6,968 nt of DNA, from NCBI GenBank assembly GCA_013817115.1, contig JACDDG010000127.1:1-6968 (forward strand), written 5' to 3'. Within the stretch, counting starts at the first letter, position 1. Each line of letters opens with the position of its first letter. A program made the position numbers and the translations under genes. Source of the DNA: Parachlamydiaceae bacterium. Lineage in GTDB: Bacteria > Chlamydiota > Chlamydiia > Chlamydiales > Parachlamydiaceae. The notes under the pieces are model-generated. The model was not told the origin of the DNA. It was given only the letters and a program-made list of their open reading frames with translations, and did not search any database. Below, piece by piece: positions 1 through 5,043 of this stretch.

Positions 1-35
1 TAAGCTGACCTGTAGACAAATTTGAAAAAAAGTTA

Positions 36-63
36 TCGGCATAATAATTCATTCGGCATAATA
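36..63. repeat. Short direct repeat TCGGCATAATA, two copies
   Basis: TCGGCATAATA occurs at 36-46 and again, identically, at 53-63, a period of 17 bp. The second copy runs directly into the left end of the inverted-repeat element (its last TA is the outermost TA of that element). It may be a remnant of local duplication at the element boundary; no function can be assigned. Confidence 0.5.
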
Positions 64-110
64 GCCCATAGCAAGCGATAGCGCAGCTATGGGTATAGTT
101 TAACAGCTAT

Positions 111-137
111 GTTCCCCGGCAGGGGAACCTCTTTTTC
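111..137 (+). terminator. Rho-independent terminator-like hairpin, forward strand
   Basis: GTTCCCC (111-117) pairs perfectly with GGGGAAC (122-128) around the tetraloop GGCA, giving a 7-bp GC-rich stem. The tail CCTCTTTTTCTT follows directly. It would end transcription arriving from a gene left of the window. Because the same arrangement recurs in inverted form at 251-278, it is part of the repeat arms. Confidence 0.6.
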
Positions 138-250
138 TTGCACCAAGTTCTTAACAAAAAATGTTTGTGGCATCAGATGCAATTTTTTCGCACTTAAAAT
201 TTTATAGGGCATCCTAGCAAAGATAATTTGAGGATAGCTTTATGGGGGCA

Positions 251-278
251 GTAAAAAGAAGTCCCCTTCAGGGGGGAC
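251..278 (-). terminator. Rho-independent terminator-like hairpin, reverse strand
   Basis: Read on the reverse strand, GTCCCC (278-273) pairs with GGGGAC (266-261) around a 6-nt loop and is followed by TTCTTTTTAC. It is the mirror counterpart of the forward hairpin at 111-137. The only reverse-strand gene seen to its right is euo, whose 3' end overlaps the LOG-family gene with no terminator. This hairpin is therefore a possible distal stop for euo read-through, which would run antisense across the LOG-family gene. That role is inference. Confidence 0.5.
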
Positions 279-410
279 GACAGCATATTACCTCATACCC
301 ATAGCTGCAGCTAAAGCTTTGCTATGGGCTAACAAAATGATCTTCGGGCTAAGTTTTTAGTAGCATAATTTTTTCAAAGTAAGATTCAACCCCAATCAAT
401 ATTTGGATCC

Positions 411-439
411 TTGCATTCGTAACCTAAAAAAAGTATAAG
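411..439 (+). promoter_or_regulatory. Sigma-66/70-type promoter of the LOG-family gene
   Basis: TTGCAT (411-416) and TATAAG (434-439) are separated by exactly 17 bp, a good match to the vegetative consensus TTGACA-17-TATAAT. The predicted start point, near 446, lies in a small perfect hairpin GGCT-AAAA-AGCC (441-452). The ATG follows at 474 with an AGG (466-468) five bases upstream as a modest ribosome-binding site. Confidence 0.6.
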
Positions 440-473
440 AGGCTAAAAAGCCCAATATCACCCACAGGTAACG

Positions 474-1502
474 ATGCGTAAAGATGTATATGACCCACAA
501 ATCATTGATACAATCCAGCAACTCGTCAGCGAATGTGATAATGATGCCTCTGACTTTGCAAAAGAACTGATCACCCAAATGATTCAGAATAGTTTAAAGC
601 TTCTTCAAGGAAATCATGACATCGGCCAACTAAAACTAATCTCTCGTTCAATGAAGGAGATGCGTTACGCCTACCAAGTATTTAATCATTATAAAAATAA
701 AAGGTGCATCAGCATATTTGGATCTGCACGGACTCCGGAAATACACCCGGATTACATTGCTGCAAAAAATTTTAGCGCAGGAATGTCGAGTCATGGATGG
801 ATGTGTATTACAGGCGCGGCCAATGGGATCATGAAAGCAGGTCTAGAGGGATCGAAACAAGAATCTAGTTTCGGTTTATCCATTCGCCTCCCCTTTGAAG
901 TGCCAACCAACTCAGTGATAGCCGGAGATGCAAAGCTGATCAGCTTCCGCTATTTCTTTACACGAAAATTGATGTTCACAAGTCATTCGGACGCCTTTGC
1001 AGCTTTTCCTGGTGGATTTGGAACCTTGGACGAGCTTTTCGAAATGCTTACTTTGCAACAGACGGGAAGGGCCTTGATCGTGCCTATCGTTTTGGTTGAA
1101 GGAAAAGAGGGAACTTACTGGAAGCATTGGGAAGAATATCTTGATCAACAGCTCATGAAAAATGGCTGGACCTCTCCTGCAGACAAAAATCTTTACTACA
1201 TTGCAAAAACTCCGGAAGAGGCAGTAGAGCACATCCGAAAGTTTTACCATTGTTATCATTCTAGCCGTTACGTCAAAGACATTCTTGTTCTACGGCTTAA
1301 TAAAACTCTAAGTCAAAGAGAATTAGGCGCGATCAACCTTAAATACAAATCACTTGTGGCTTCAGGAGAGATAGCCATGAGCCCACCACTGCCTGAAGAA
1401 ACGGATCATCTCGATCTCCCACGGCTTACTTTTCACCACACACATAGTGATTTCGGATTAATTCGCGCCTTAATTAATGACATTAACGATTTTAGCCCGT
1501 AA
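474..1502 (+). CDS. LOG-family (TIGR00730-like) nucleotide 5'-monophosphate phosphoribohydrolase-type protein
   Basis: This is a 342-residue protein with a Rossmann-like LOG domain. It shows SIFGSAR at 80-86, the nucleotide loop TGAANGIMKAG at 113-123 (family form TGGGPGIMEA), RLPFE at 139-143, FFTRK at 161-165, and the hallmark PGGFGTLDELFE at 179-190, whose Glu and preceding Arg are the residues associated with catalysis. Characterised LOG proteins cleave the base from nucleoside 5'-monophosphates (cytokinin activation in plants; AMP/GMP hydrolysis by related bacterial enzymes); the substrate here is not known. It is longer than the ~190-residue minimal family, with a helical N-terminal ~75 residues and a C-terminal extension from about 260. 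The 'lysine decarboxylase' name sometimes given to such proteins is historical and unsupported. The ATG is supported by the promoter at 411-439 and AGG at 466-468. The 3' end overlaps euo by 11 bp in convergent orientation. Confidence 0.85.
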   Translation: MRKDVYDPQIIDTIQQLVSECDNDASDFAKELITQMIQNSLKLLQGNHDIGQLKLISRSMKEMRYAYQVFNHYKNKRCISIFGSARTPEIHPDYIAAKNFSAGMSSHGWMCITGAANGIMKAGLEGSKQESSFGLSIRLPFEVPTNSVIAGDAKLISFRYFFTRKLMFTSHSDAFAAFPGGFGTLDELFEMLTLQQTGRALIVPIVLVEGKEGTYWKHWEEYLDQQLMKNGWTSPADKNLYYIAKTPEEAVEHIRKFYHCYHSSRYVKDILVLRLNKTLSQRELGAINLKYKSLVASGEIAMSPPLPEETDHLDLPRLTFHHTHSDFGLIRALINDINDFSP

Positions 1503-1938
1503 CTTCGCTTGTATTCTTTTTACCCAAATACGCTTCGAAATATTCTTTAACATCATTTTCATGCATTACCCAAGCAGCACCTTTACGGTGAGCCTTTAGT
1601 AAGCCTGAACGTGTCGCGTAATAAATCTTCTGCGGTGGTACACGTAACATCTTAGCAACTTGATTAACAGAGAAATAACCCTTTTTATTATCAAAAACAA
1701 GTTCTCCACCGAAAGTTGACTTCGTCCGTGAATACTTTTGCTCACGATAGTCTTCTAGGTCATCAAGATGGATTTCCCAACGCGTTGTGTCTTTTTTCGC
1801 TTTCAGCTTATTCATCTTAATAGCAACATAAATAGCTTGGCGCGTAACGTTATTAATACGAGCGGCCTCAGTAATCGAGACTAACTTCTTTTCTTCATTT
1901 TCAGCTTTAACAGCCATTTCTTCTTGATTCATAGACAT
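1492..1938 (-). CDS. euo: EUO-like chlamydial developmental DNA-binding regulator
   Basis: This 148-residue protein consists of two similar helix-turn-helix units of the MerR/excisionase type. The first, at about 20-64, carries VSITEAARINNVTRQAIYVA, then LKAKKDTTRWEI and DDLEDY. The second, at about 88-133, carries YFSVNQVAKMLRVP, KIYYATRSGLLKA, KGAAWV and NDVKEY. Both follow the pattern S-x3-A ... IY-x-A ... LKA ... W ... D-x2-x-Y, an internal duplication. The segments VTRQAIYVAIK, TRWEI, LEDY, SVNQVA, KIYYATR and RKGAAWV agree closely with my memory of Chlamydia EUO. In Chlamydia, EUO is transcribed soon after infection and represses late genes. The protein is shorter at the C terminus than the ~180-residue Chlamydia form. 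The start is the first of two nearby ATGs (MSM), with GGAGG at 1949-1945 six bases upstream. It is divergent from the CDP-sugar operon and convergent with the LOG-family gene. Confidence 0.9.
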   Translation of the reverse strand: MSMNQEEMAVKAENEEKKLVSITEAARINNVTRQAIYVAIKMNKLKAKKDTTRWEIHLDDLEDYREQKYSRTKSTFGGELVFDNKKGYFSVNQVAKMLRVPPQKIYYATRSGLLKAHRKGAAWVMHENDVKEYFEAYLGKKNTSEVTG

Positions 1939-1953
1939 TTATAACCTCCACAG

Positions 1954-1966
1954 TTTTAGTCTAAAA
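1954..1966. promoter_or_regulatory. Operator-like palindrome at the proximal euo promoter
   Basis: TTTTAGTCTAAAA is a perfect 13-bp palindrome around a single central base. It touches the last base of the TATAAT box and covers the predicted start point, the usual position for a repressor site. A bound protein there would block euo transcription; autoregulation by EUO is one possibility but is inference. A 12/13 match lies at 2421-2433. Confidence 0.45.
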
Positions 1967-1994
1967 TTATAGAGCTCTACTATTTGTAGAAACT
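1966..1994 (-). promoter_or_regulatory. Candidate proximal promoter of euo (P1)
   Basis: The reverse strand carries a perfect TATAAT at 1971-1966, with the predicted start near 1959 and a ~20-nt leader to the ATG at 1938. No good -35 hexamer is present at the right distance (AGTTTC at 1994-1989 with a 17-bp spacer), so activity may depend on another feature. The palindrome AGAGCTCT (1971-1978) abuts the -10 box upstream. Confidence 0.4.
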
Positions 1995-2079
1995 CAGCTT
2001 TTACAAAAACCTCACCTTACCTATTTTTAACTTAGTTATCAAAATAAGCTTAGCTAACATGCTAAAGGGTAAGTGTCAA

Positions 2080-2095
2080 TTAAAGTGATCTTTAA
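2080..2095. promoter_or_regulatory. Inverted repeat TTAAAG-TGAT-CTTTAA
   Basis: This is a perfect 6-bp inverted repeat with a 4-bp spacer. It lies just downstream of the predicted start point (about 2105) of the distal euo promoter, so it could be an operator or a small hairpin in the euo leader. No known binding protein can be named from the sequence. Confidence 0.4.
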
Positions 2096-2111
2096 TCATC
2101 TTCAAGGTTTC

Positions 2112-2141
2112 AGTATAGCATAAAAAAAGAATTATATTCAA
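2112..2141 (-). promoter_or_regulatory. Candidate distal promoter of euo (P2)
   Basis: On the reverse strand, TTGAAT (2141-2136) and TATACT (2117-2112) are 18 bp apart, matching the vegetative consensus at 4/6 and 5/6. Transcription would start near 2105 and give a ~165-nt leader before the euo ATG, containing the inverted repeats at 2080-2095 and 2050-2065. Two promoters for one developmental regulator would be plausible but are unproven. Confidence 0.4.
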
Positions 2142-2172
2142 GGGGTTCTTTGATTTTTTTTATTTTTTTTTT
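2138..2172 (+). terminator. Terminator-like hairpin with long T-tract, no gene in front
   Basis: TCAAGG (2138-2143) pairs with CTTTGA (2148-2153) around GGTT, with one G-U pair, and is followed at once by seven T, one A and ten T. In form this is a forward-strand intrinsic terminator, although the stem is short. No forward-strand gene lies between it and the start of euo. It could end a small RNA or antisense transcript from about 1980-2110, or be a by-product of the AT-rich sequence. It overlaps the -35 region of the distal euo promoter. Confidence 0.35.
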
Positions 2173-2269
2173 GAAATGGCTAAATCTTTTCACCTCAAAA
2201 CAAAATTAAAAAAAACAAAAAAAGGCTTTAAACACACACCAAAATAACATTAATAAAAATAAGCAAACA

Positions 2270-2304
2270 AAAAAGTCACTAAATAAAGAAAAAAAGTCAT
2301 TAAA
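2270..2304. repeat. Direct repeat AAAAAGTCAYTAAA, 21-bp period
   Basis: AAAAAGTCACTAAA (2270-2283) and AAAAAGTCATTAAA (2291-2304) differ at one of 14 positions and are spaced by 21 bp, two helical turns, so both copies face the same side of the helix. A weaker relative (AAAAAGTAAAAA) starts at 2332. This may be a paired protein-binding site or phased A-tracts that bend the DNA. Confidence 0.4.
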
Positions 2305-2420
2305 GGAATATAAGTAAATAATTCACTTTACAAAAAGTAAAAATATAAATACTCGCTTTATTTGAAGAACAAGCCTTACACATATTAAAAAGGTCTTAAA
2401 CTTTTTTATGATTAAGTTTT

Positions 2421-2433
2421 TTTTAGACTAAGA
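2421..2433. promoter_or_regulatory. Near copy of the euo promoter palindrome
   Basis: TTTTAGACTAAGA matches the reverse-strand reading of the euo palindrome (TTTTAGACTAAAA) at 12 of 13 positions. It lies about 95 bp upstream of the CDP-sugar operon's -35 box. If the palindrome is the site of a regulator, the same protein could act on both divergent units. The right half is imperfect, and the surrounding DNA is AT-rich, which raises the chance of coincidence. Confidence 0.35.
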
Positions 2434-2527
2434 GAAGCCTTAAACAAGAAAAAATCACAGAGACCTAGACAGGGAAGGCTTTGCAACAAAACCATTCAAA
2501 CATTTAAAACAAAAAATATCGAAGAGC

Positions 2528-2557
2528 TTGTGTGAAAAAGCAATAACGTGCTATACA
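2528..2557 (+). promoter_or_regulatory. Promoter of the CDP-sugar operon
   Basis: TTGTGT (2528-2533) and TATACA (2552-2557) are separated by 18 bp, each agreeing with the vegetative consensus at four or more of six positions. Transcription would begin near 2563, giving a leader of about 20 nt. That leader contains CCCT-CTT-AGGG (2561-2571), a small hairpin that overlaps the ribosome-binding site AGGGAGA (2568-2574), eight bases before the ATG of the first gene. Confidence 0.5.
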
Positions 2558-2582
2558 AAACCCTCTTAGGGAGATAAACATT

Positions 2583-3434
2583 ATGCTGGAACAAATTTCA
2601 AAGATACCTGTATTCATTTTGTGTGGAGGCCTAGGCACACGCATCAAAGAAGAAACCGAATTTAGACCTAAACCTATGGTGCCAATTGGACACTACCCAA
2701 TTCTATGGCATGTCATGCACATTTATCGTCGCCATGGATTTCGACGATTTATCCTTTGCAGTGGATTTAAATCAGAAGTCATAAAATCGTATTTTTTAAA
2801 TTACGCTTCTATGAACAGCGATTTTACAGTCGATCTTAAAAGTAATCACTTGACAGTGCACTCTATAGACCATAATGAAGATTGGGAAGTTACTGTTGCT
2901 TATACCGGAGAACATTCCATGACCGGAGAGCGTATAGCTATAGCTGCGCAAAAATATTTAGGCGATTCACCTCATGCTGCAATTACGTACGGAGATGGTC
3001 TAGCGAATGTCGACCTCAAAAAAGAATTCGCTTTCCATTTAAACCACGGTAAAACCGGCACAGTCCTCGGCGTCAACCCTCCATCTCGCTTTGGAGAGCT
3101 CAATCTAAATGGGAATACAGTGACGGAATTTGCTGAAAAGCCTGAATTTAAAAATAATTGGGTGAATGGAGGATACTTCTTCTTCAAACGCGAATTCTTT
3201 TCAAAGTATTTGAAAATCAATGCTCAAATGACCCTAGAAAAAGAACCTTTAATTGAACTTGCAAAGGACAATGAACTCAAGATGTATAAGCATCCCGGAT
3301 TTTGGGCTTGCATGGACACACAACGAGACCGAGACACTCTGACTGACCTGTGGAATACAGGTCAAGCTCCGTGGGCTCCGAACTTTAATTTTTCTGCCAT
3401 AGAAACCCCAGTTCCACATTTGGTGACCCAATGA
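2583..3434 (+). CDS. rfbF: Glucose-1-phosphate cytidylyltransferase
   Basis: It makes CDP-glucose and pyrophosphate from CTP and glucose-1-phosphate, the entry step to CDP-6-deoxy sugars, in the cytoplasm. The 283 residues carry the nucleotidyltransferase signature LCGGLGTR at 13-20, then EETEFRPKPMVPIG at 23-36 (the EET...KPKPM form is typical of RfbF rather than of RmlA), PILWHVM at 39-45, SMTGERI at 112-118, YGDG at 136-139, PPSRFGEL at 166-173, EKP at 185-187, NGGYFFF at 195-201 and HPGFWACMDTQRD at 237-249. Compared with the ~257-residue enterobacterial enzyme it has a short N-terminal extension and ~15 extra residues at the end. AGGGAGA lies eight bases upstream of the ATG. It is the first gene of the operon; its stop overlaps the next start as ATGA, indicating translational coupling. 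Confidence 0.92.
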   Translation: MLEQISKIPVFILCGGLGTRIKEETEFRPKPMVPIGHYPILWHVMHIYRRHGFRRFILCSGFKSEVIKSYFLNYASMNSDFTVDLKSNHLTVHSIDHNEDWEVTVAYTGEHSMTGERIAIAAQKYLGDSPHAAITYGDGLANVDLKKEFAFHLNHGKTGTVLGVNPPSRFGELNLNGNTVTEFAEKPEFKNNWVNGGYFFFKREFFSKYLKINAQMTLEKEPLIELAKDNELKMYKHPGFWACMDTQRDRDTLTDLWNTGQAPWAPNFNFSAIETPVPHLVTQ

Positions 3435-4525
3435 TCAATCTAGAAAATCATTATCGTGGAAAAACAGTCTTCATCACTGGGCATACAGGATTTAAAGGGA
3501 CGTGGCTGGCACTGATGCTTTGTAAACTCGGAGCCAAAGTGGTAGGCTATGCCTTGCCTCCTGCTACCGAACCTAACCTTTTTGAGCTAACAGAACTTGC
3601 CGAAGATATTGTCCATATTGAAGGTGATATCCGTGATTACCCGAAGCTTAAGGAAGCTATATCGACACATCAACCCGACATCCTTTTTCATTTAGCTGCC
3701 CAGGCGATTGTTCTAGATAGCTATACGAACCCAAAAGAAACATTCGATATAAATGCCGGTGGCACAGTCAACGTTTTAGAGGCATTACGCGGTTCAAAAA
3801 CCAAAGCTTGCATTATCGTCACCACAGACAAGTGCTACGAAAACAACAATTGGGTTTGGGGATATCGCGAAAATGATCAACTTGGGGGGAAAGATCCATA
3901 TAGTGCGAGTAAAAGTATGGCAGAGCTGGCAACAGCGGCTTATAGAAGTTCATTTTTTAGTTATAATGATAAGGCTTCTCTTTTAGTGGCCTCTGTTCGT
4001 GCTGGAAATATCATTGGTGGCGGAGACTTTTCTCCGTTCCGGATTGTTCCCGATTGCATCAACGCCCTTGCGCAAGGCCAAGTCATTGAAGTGCGTAATC
4101 CTATCAGTGCAAGACCATGGCTTTACGTTTTGGATGCTTTGAATGGCTATCTACAACTCGGCAGCACTTTGTTACAAGGGGACACCACTAAAGCGGATGG
4201 CTGGAATTTTGGGCCTCACGAAAACAGAGCTATTACAGTGAAAGATCTGGTTCAAAAAACTATTGCAATCTGGGGTAGCGGAAGCTGGAAAGACACTTCT
4301 CGAGGCACTCATCGCAAAGAAATGCCTTTCTTGCGTTTAAACTGGGATAAAGCTGCTAACTTGTTAGATTGGGCTCCGCGTTTTAATTGGGAGCAGGCTC
4401 TAGAAGCAACTATCGAATGGTATCGTGCGCATCAGCAAGGCAATGAGATTCGTGCTCTTTGCGATCAATATATTGAAAATTTTAGCCAAGAAAAACAGCA
4501 TGAAGTTTACTCCCGCACCTCTTGA
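3431..4525 (+). CDS. rfbG: CDP-glucose 4,6-dehydratase
   Basis: It converts CDP-glucose to CDP-4-dehydro-6-deoxy-D-glucose using tightly bound NAD+. This 364-residue extended SDR has the dinucleotide motif TGHTGFKGTW at 16-25 (the GFKGTWL form is characteristic of this enzyme), GDIRD at 65-69, HLAAQ at 87-91, the catalytic region TTDKCY at 131-136, DPYSASK at 155-161 with Tyr157 and Lys161, and AGNIIGGGDF at 191-200. RPWLYVLDAL and GWNFGP follow in the sugar-nucleotide-binding half. The length is normal for the family. The start is the ATG of the ATGA overlap with rfbF, with GGTGA four bases upstream. The 3' end overlaps the next gene by 26 bp. Confidence 0.92.
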   Translation: MINLENHYRGKTVFITGHTGFKGTWLALMLCKLGAKVVGYALPPATEPNLFELTELAEDIVHIEGDIRDYPKLKEAISTHQPDILFHLAAQAIVLDSYTNPKETFDINAGGTVNVLEALRGSKTKACIIVTTDKCYENNNWVWGYRENDQLGGKDPYSASKSMAELATAAYRSSFFSYNDKASLLVASVRAGNIIGGGDFSPFRIVPDCINALAQGQVIEVRNPISARPWLYVLDALNGYLQLGSTLLQGDTTKADGWNFGPHENRAITVKDLVQKTIAIWGSGSWKDTSRGTHRKEMPFLRLNWDKAANLLDWAPRFNWEQALEATIEWYRAHQQGNEIRALCDQYIENFSQEKQHEVYSRTS

Positions 4526-5042
4526 AGGAGCTTATTTAATTGACGTTGAAGAATTAAAAGATGAACGTGGATTTTTCGCTCGTGTTTTCTGTAAAATCGA
4601 CTTTGGTGCATTAGGCCTGGAAACAGATTTTGTGCAAGCGAACAATTCGCTAAGTGTGCATAAAGGCACTTTACGTGGCTTACATTATCAACTCCCCCCA
4701 ATGCAAGAGACAAAACTCGTCCGTTGTATTCAAGGGTCTTGCTTTGATGTAATTCTTGACTTGCGCAAGGAATCTAACACCTTTGGGCAATACTTCGGAG
4801 CAGTCTTATCTGCTGAAAATCGCAGAATGATGTATGTGCCTAAGGGTTTTGCACATGGATTTCTTACACTGACCAAAAATACTGAACTGCTCTATTTTGT
4901 CTCACAACATTATTCTCCTCCACTAGAAAGGGGCATCCGCTGGAACGATCCTTCTTTTTCAATAACATGGCCGGAAGAACCTGTTGTGATTTCTGAACGC
5001 GATCGTCTTCACCCTGATTTTTCCTCATACAAGGACGAATAA
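4500..5042 (+). CDS. RmlC-family 4-keto-6-deoxy-sugar 3,5-epimerase, probably acting on a CDP-sugar
   Basis: This is a 180-residue cupin of the dTDP-4-dehydrorhamnose 3,5-epimerase family. It has DERGFFARVF at 21-30, QANNS at 46-50, GTLRGLHYQ at 56-64 with catalytic His62, KLVRC at 72-76, FDVILDLRKES at 82-92, VPKGFAHGF at 113-121, catalytic Tyr132 in ELLYF, GIRWNDP at 145-151 and the Asp168 partner in SERD. The active-site set (His62, Tyr132, Asp168, equivalent to E. coli RmlC His63, Tyr133, Asp170) is intact. The neighbours make CDP-sugars and no dTDP-sugar genes are present, so the likely substrate is CDP-4-keto-6-deoxyglucose; this is inference. I chose the ATG at 4500 over the longer in-frame start at 4425 because the family N terminus (MKFTPAPLEGAYLI) begins there. 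It lies inside the end of rfbG, so translation is probably coupled. Confidence 0.85.
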   Translation: MKFTPAPLEGAYLIDVEELKDERGFFARVFCKIDFGALGLETDFVQANNSLSVHKGTLRGLHYQLPPMQETKLVRCIQGSCFDVILDLRKESNTFGQYFGAVLSAENRRMMYVPKGFAHGFLTLTKNTELLYFVSQHYSPPLERGIRWNDPSFSITWPEEPVVISERDRLHPDFSSYKDE

Positions 5043-5043
5043 T

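Larger units (their letters stand above)
62..331. repeat. Inverted pair of ~85-bp hairpin-bearing repeats (possible MITE-like element)
   Basis: The left arm (about 62-148) and the reverse complement of the right arm (about 245-331) are near copies. They share, in the same order: the perfect 11-bp end TAGCCCATAGC (62-72; complement at 321-331); GCAGCTATGGGTAT closing a CCCATAGC/GCTATGGG stem (65-93 and 298-328); a GC-rich stem (111-128 and 261-278); and a CTTTTT-type tail. The ~95-bp centre holds a further imperfect hairpin (ATCCT 211-215 with AGGAT 231-235; CAAA 218-221 with TTTG 227-230). No transposase is present. The outer base pairs read TA on both sides, which would suit an element that duplicates TA on insertion, but this is equally just the end of the inverted repeat. 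Alternatives are a non-autonomous mobile element or two inverted copies of a dispersed intergenic repeat. Confidence 0.7.
1..410. other. Non-coding leader region without a recognisable gene
   Basis: I see no convincing coding region here. Stop codons are frequent on both strands and no frame looks like a protein family. The stretch is dominated by the inverted-repeat pair at 62-331 and its hairpins, preceded by a short direct repeat at 36-63. The forward-facing terminator-like hairpin at 111-137 suggests that a gene transcribed rightwards ends to the left of the window. After 331 the sequence is plain AT-rich DNA up to the promoter of the LOG-family gene. Confidence 0.6.
1939..2582. other. 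Divergent AT-rich regulatory region between euo and the CDP-sugar operon
   Basis: This 644-bp gap has no convincing coding sequence. Base composition falls sharply relative to the flanking genes, with many A- and T-tracts, the longest being 17 T in 18 bases near 2154-2171. It contains two candidate euo promoters, two inverted repeats placed near their start points, a further TTAGC-N6-GCTAA inverted repeat (2050-2065), a forward-strand terminator-like hairpin, a pair of 21-bp-spaced direct repeats, an operator-like near copy of the euo palindrome, and the promoter of the downstream operon. About 2173-2527 has little else I can interpret; A-tracts in it suggest curved DNA. Confidence 0.6.

Noticed and set aside
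396..578. Reverse-strand open frame of 60 codons with a hydrophobic segment
   Set aside because: It crosses the promoter and 5' end of the LOG-family gene, has no ribosome-binding site I can see and resembles no family; the opposite strand has a well-supported gene.
912..1259. Reverse-strand open frame of 115 codons
   Set aside because: It lies wholly inside the LOG-family gene, opposite its most conserved motifs; it is an antisense shadow.
2074..2079. Perfect reverse-strand TTGACA as an euo -35 box
   Set aside because: No reasonable -10 hexamer follows at 16-18 bp (TAGCTA is the best at 17), so the TTGAAT/TATACT pair and the TATAAT box were preferred.
2173..2420. Search for a tRNA or small coding gene in the AT-rich gap
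   Set aside because: No cloverleaf-like pairing or TTCRA arm, and no open frame with both a ribosome-binding site and plausible composition, was seen.
2972..3431. Two reverse-strand open frames (82 and 60 codons)
   Set aside because: Both are antisense to conserved parts of the cytidylyltransferase gene and show no family resemblance.
4425..4499. Upstream in-frame ATG extending the epimerase by 25 residues
   Set aside because: The extra residues lie entirely within rfbG and do not look like the epimerase N terminus, which begins at MKFTP from 4500.
2583..4525. Assignment of the first two genes to dTDP-rhamnose synthesis (RmlA/RmlB)
   Set aside because: EETEFRPKPMVPIG and TGHTGFKGTW are the forms found in CDP-glucose enzymes, not the RmlA/RmlB forms.
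4524..4541. Strong ribosome-binding-like GAAGGAG eight bases before an in-frame ATT codon
   Set aside because: An ATT start would delete the first 13 family-conserved residues; the purine run simply encodes Leu-Glu-Gly.
4507..4713. Reverse-strand open frame of 68 codons
   Set aside because: It is antisense to the epimerase gene's catalytic region; nothing supports expression.
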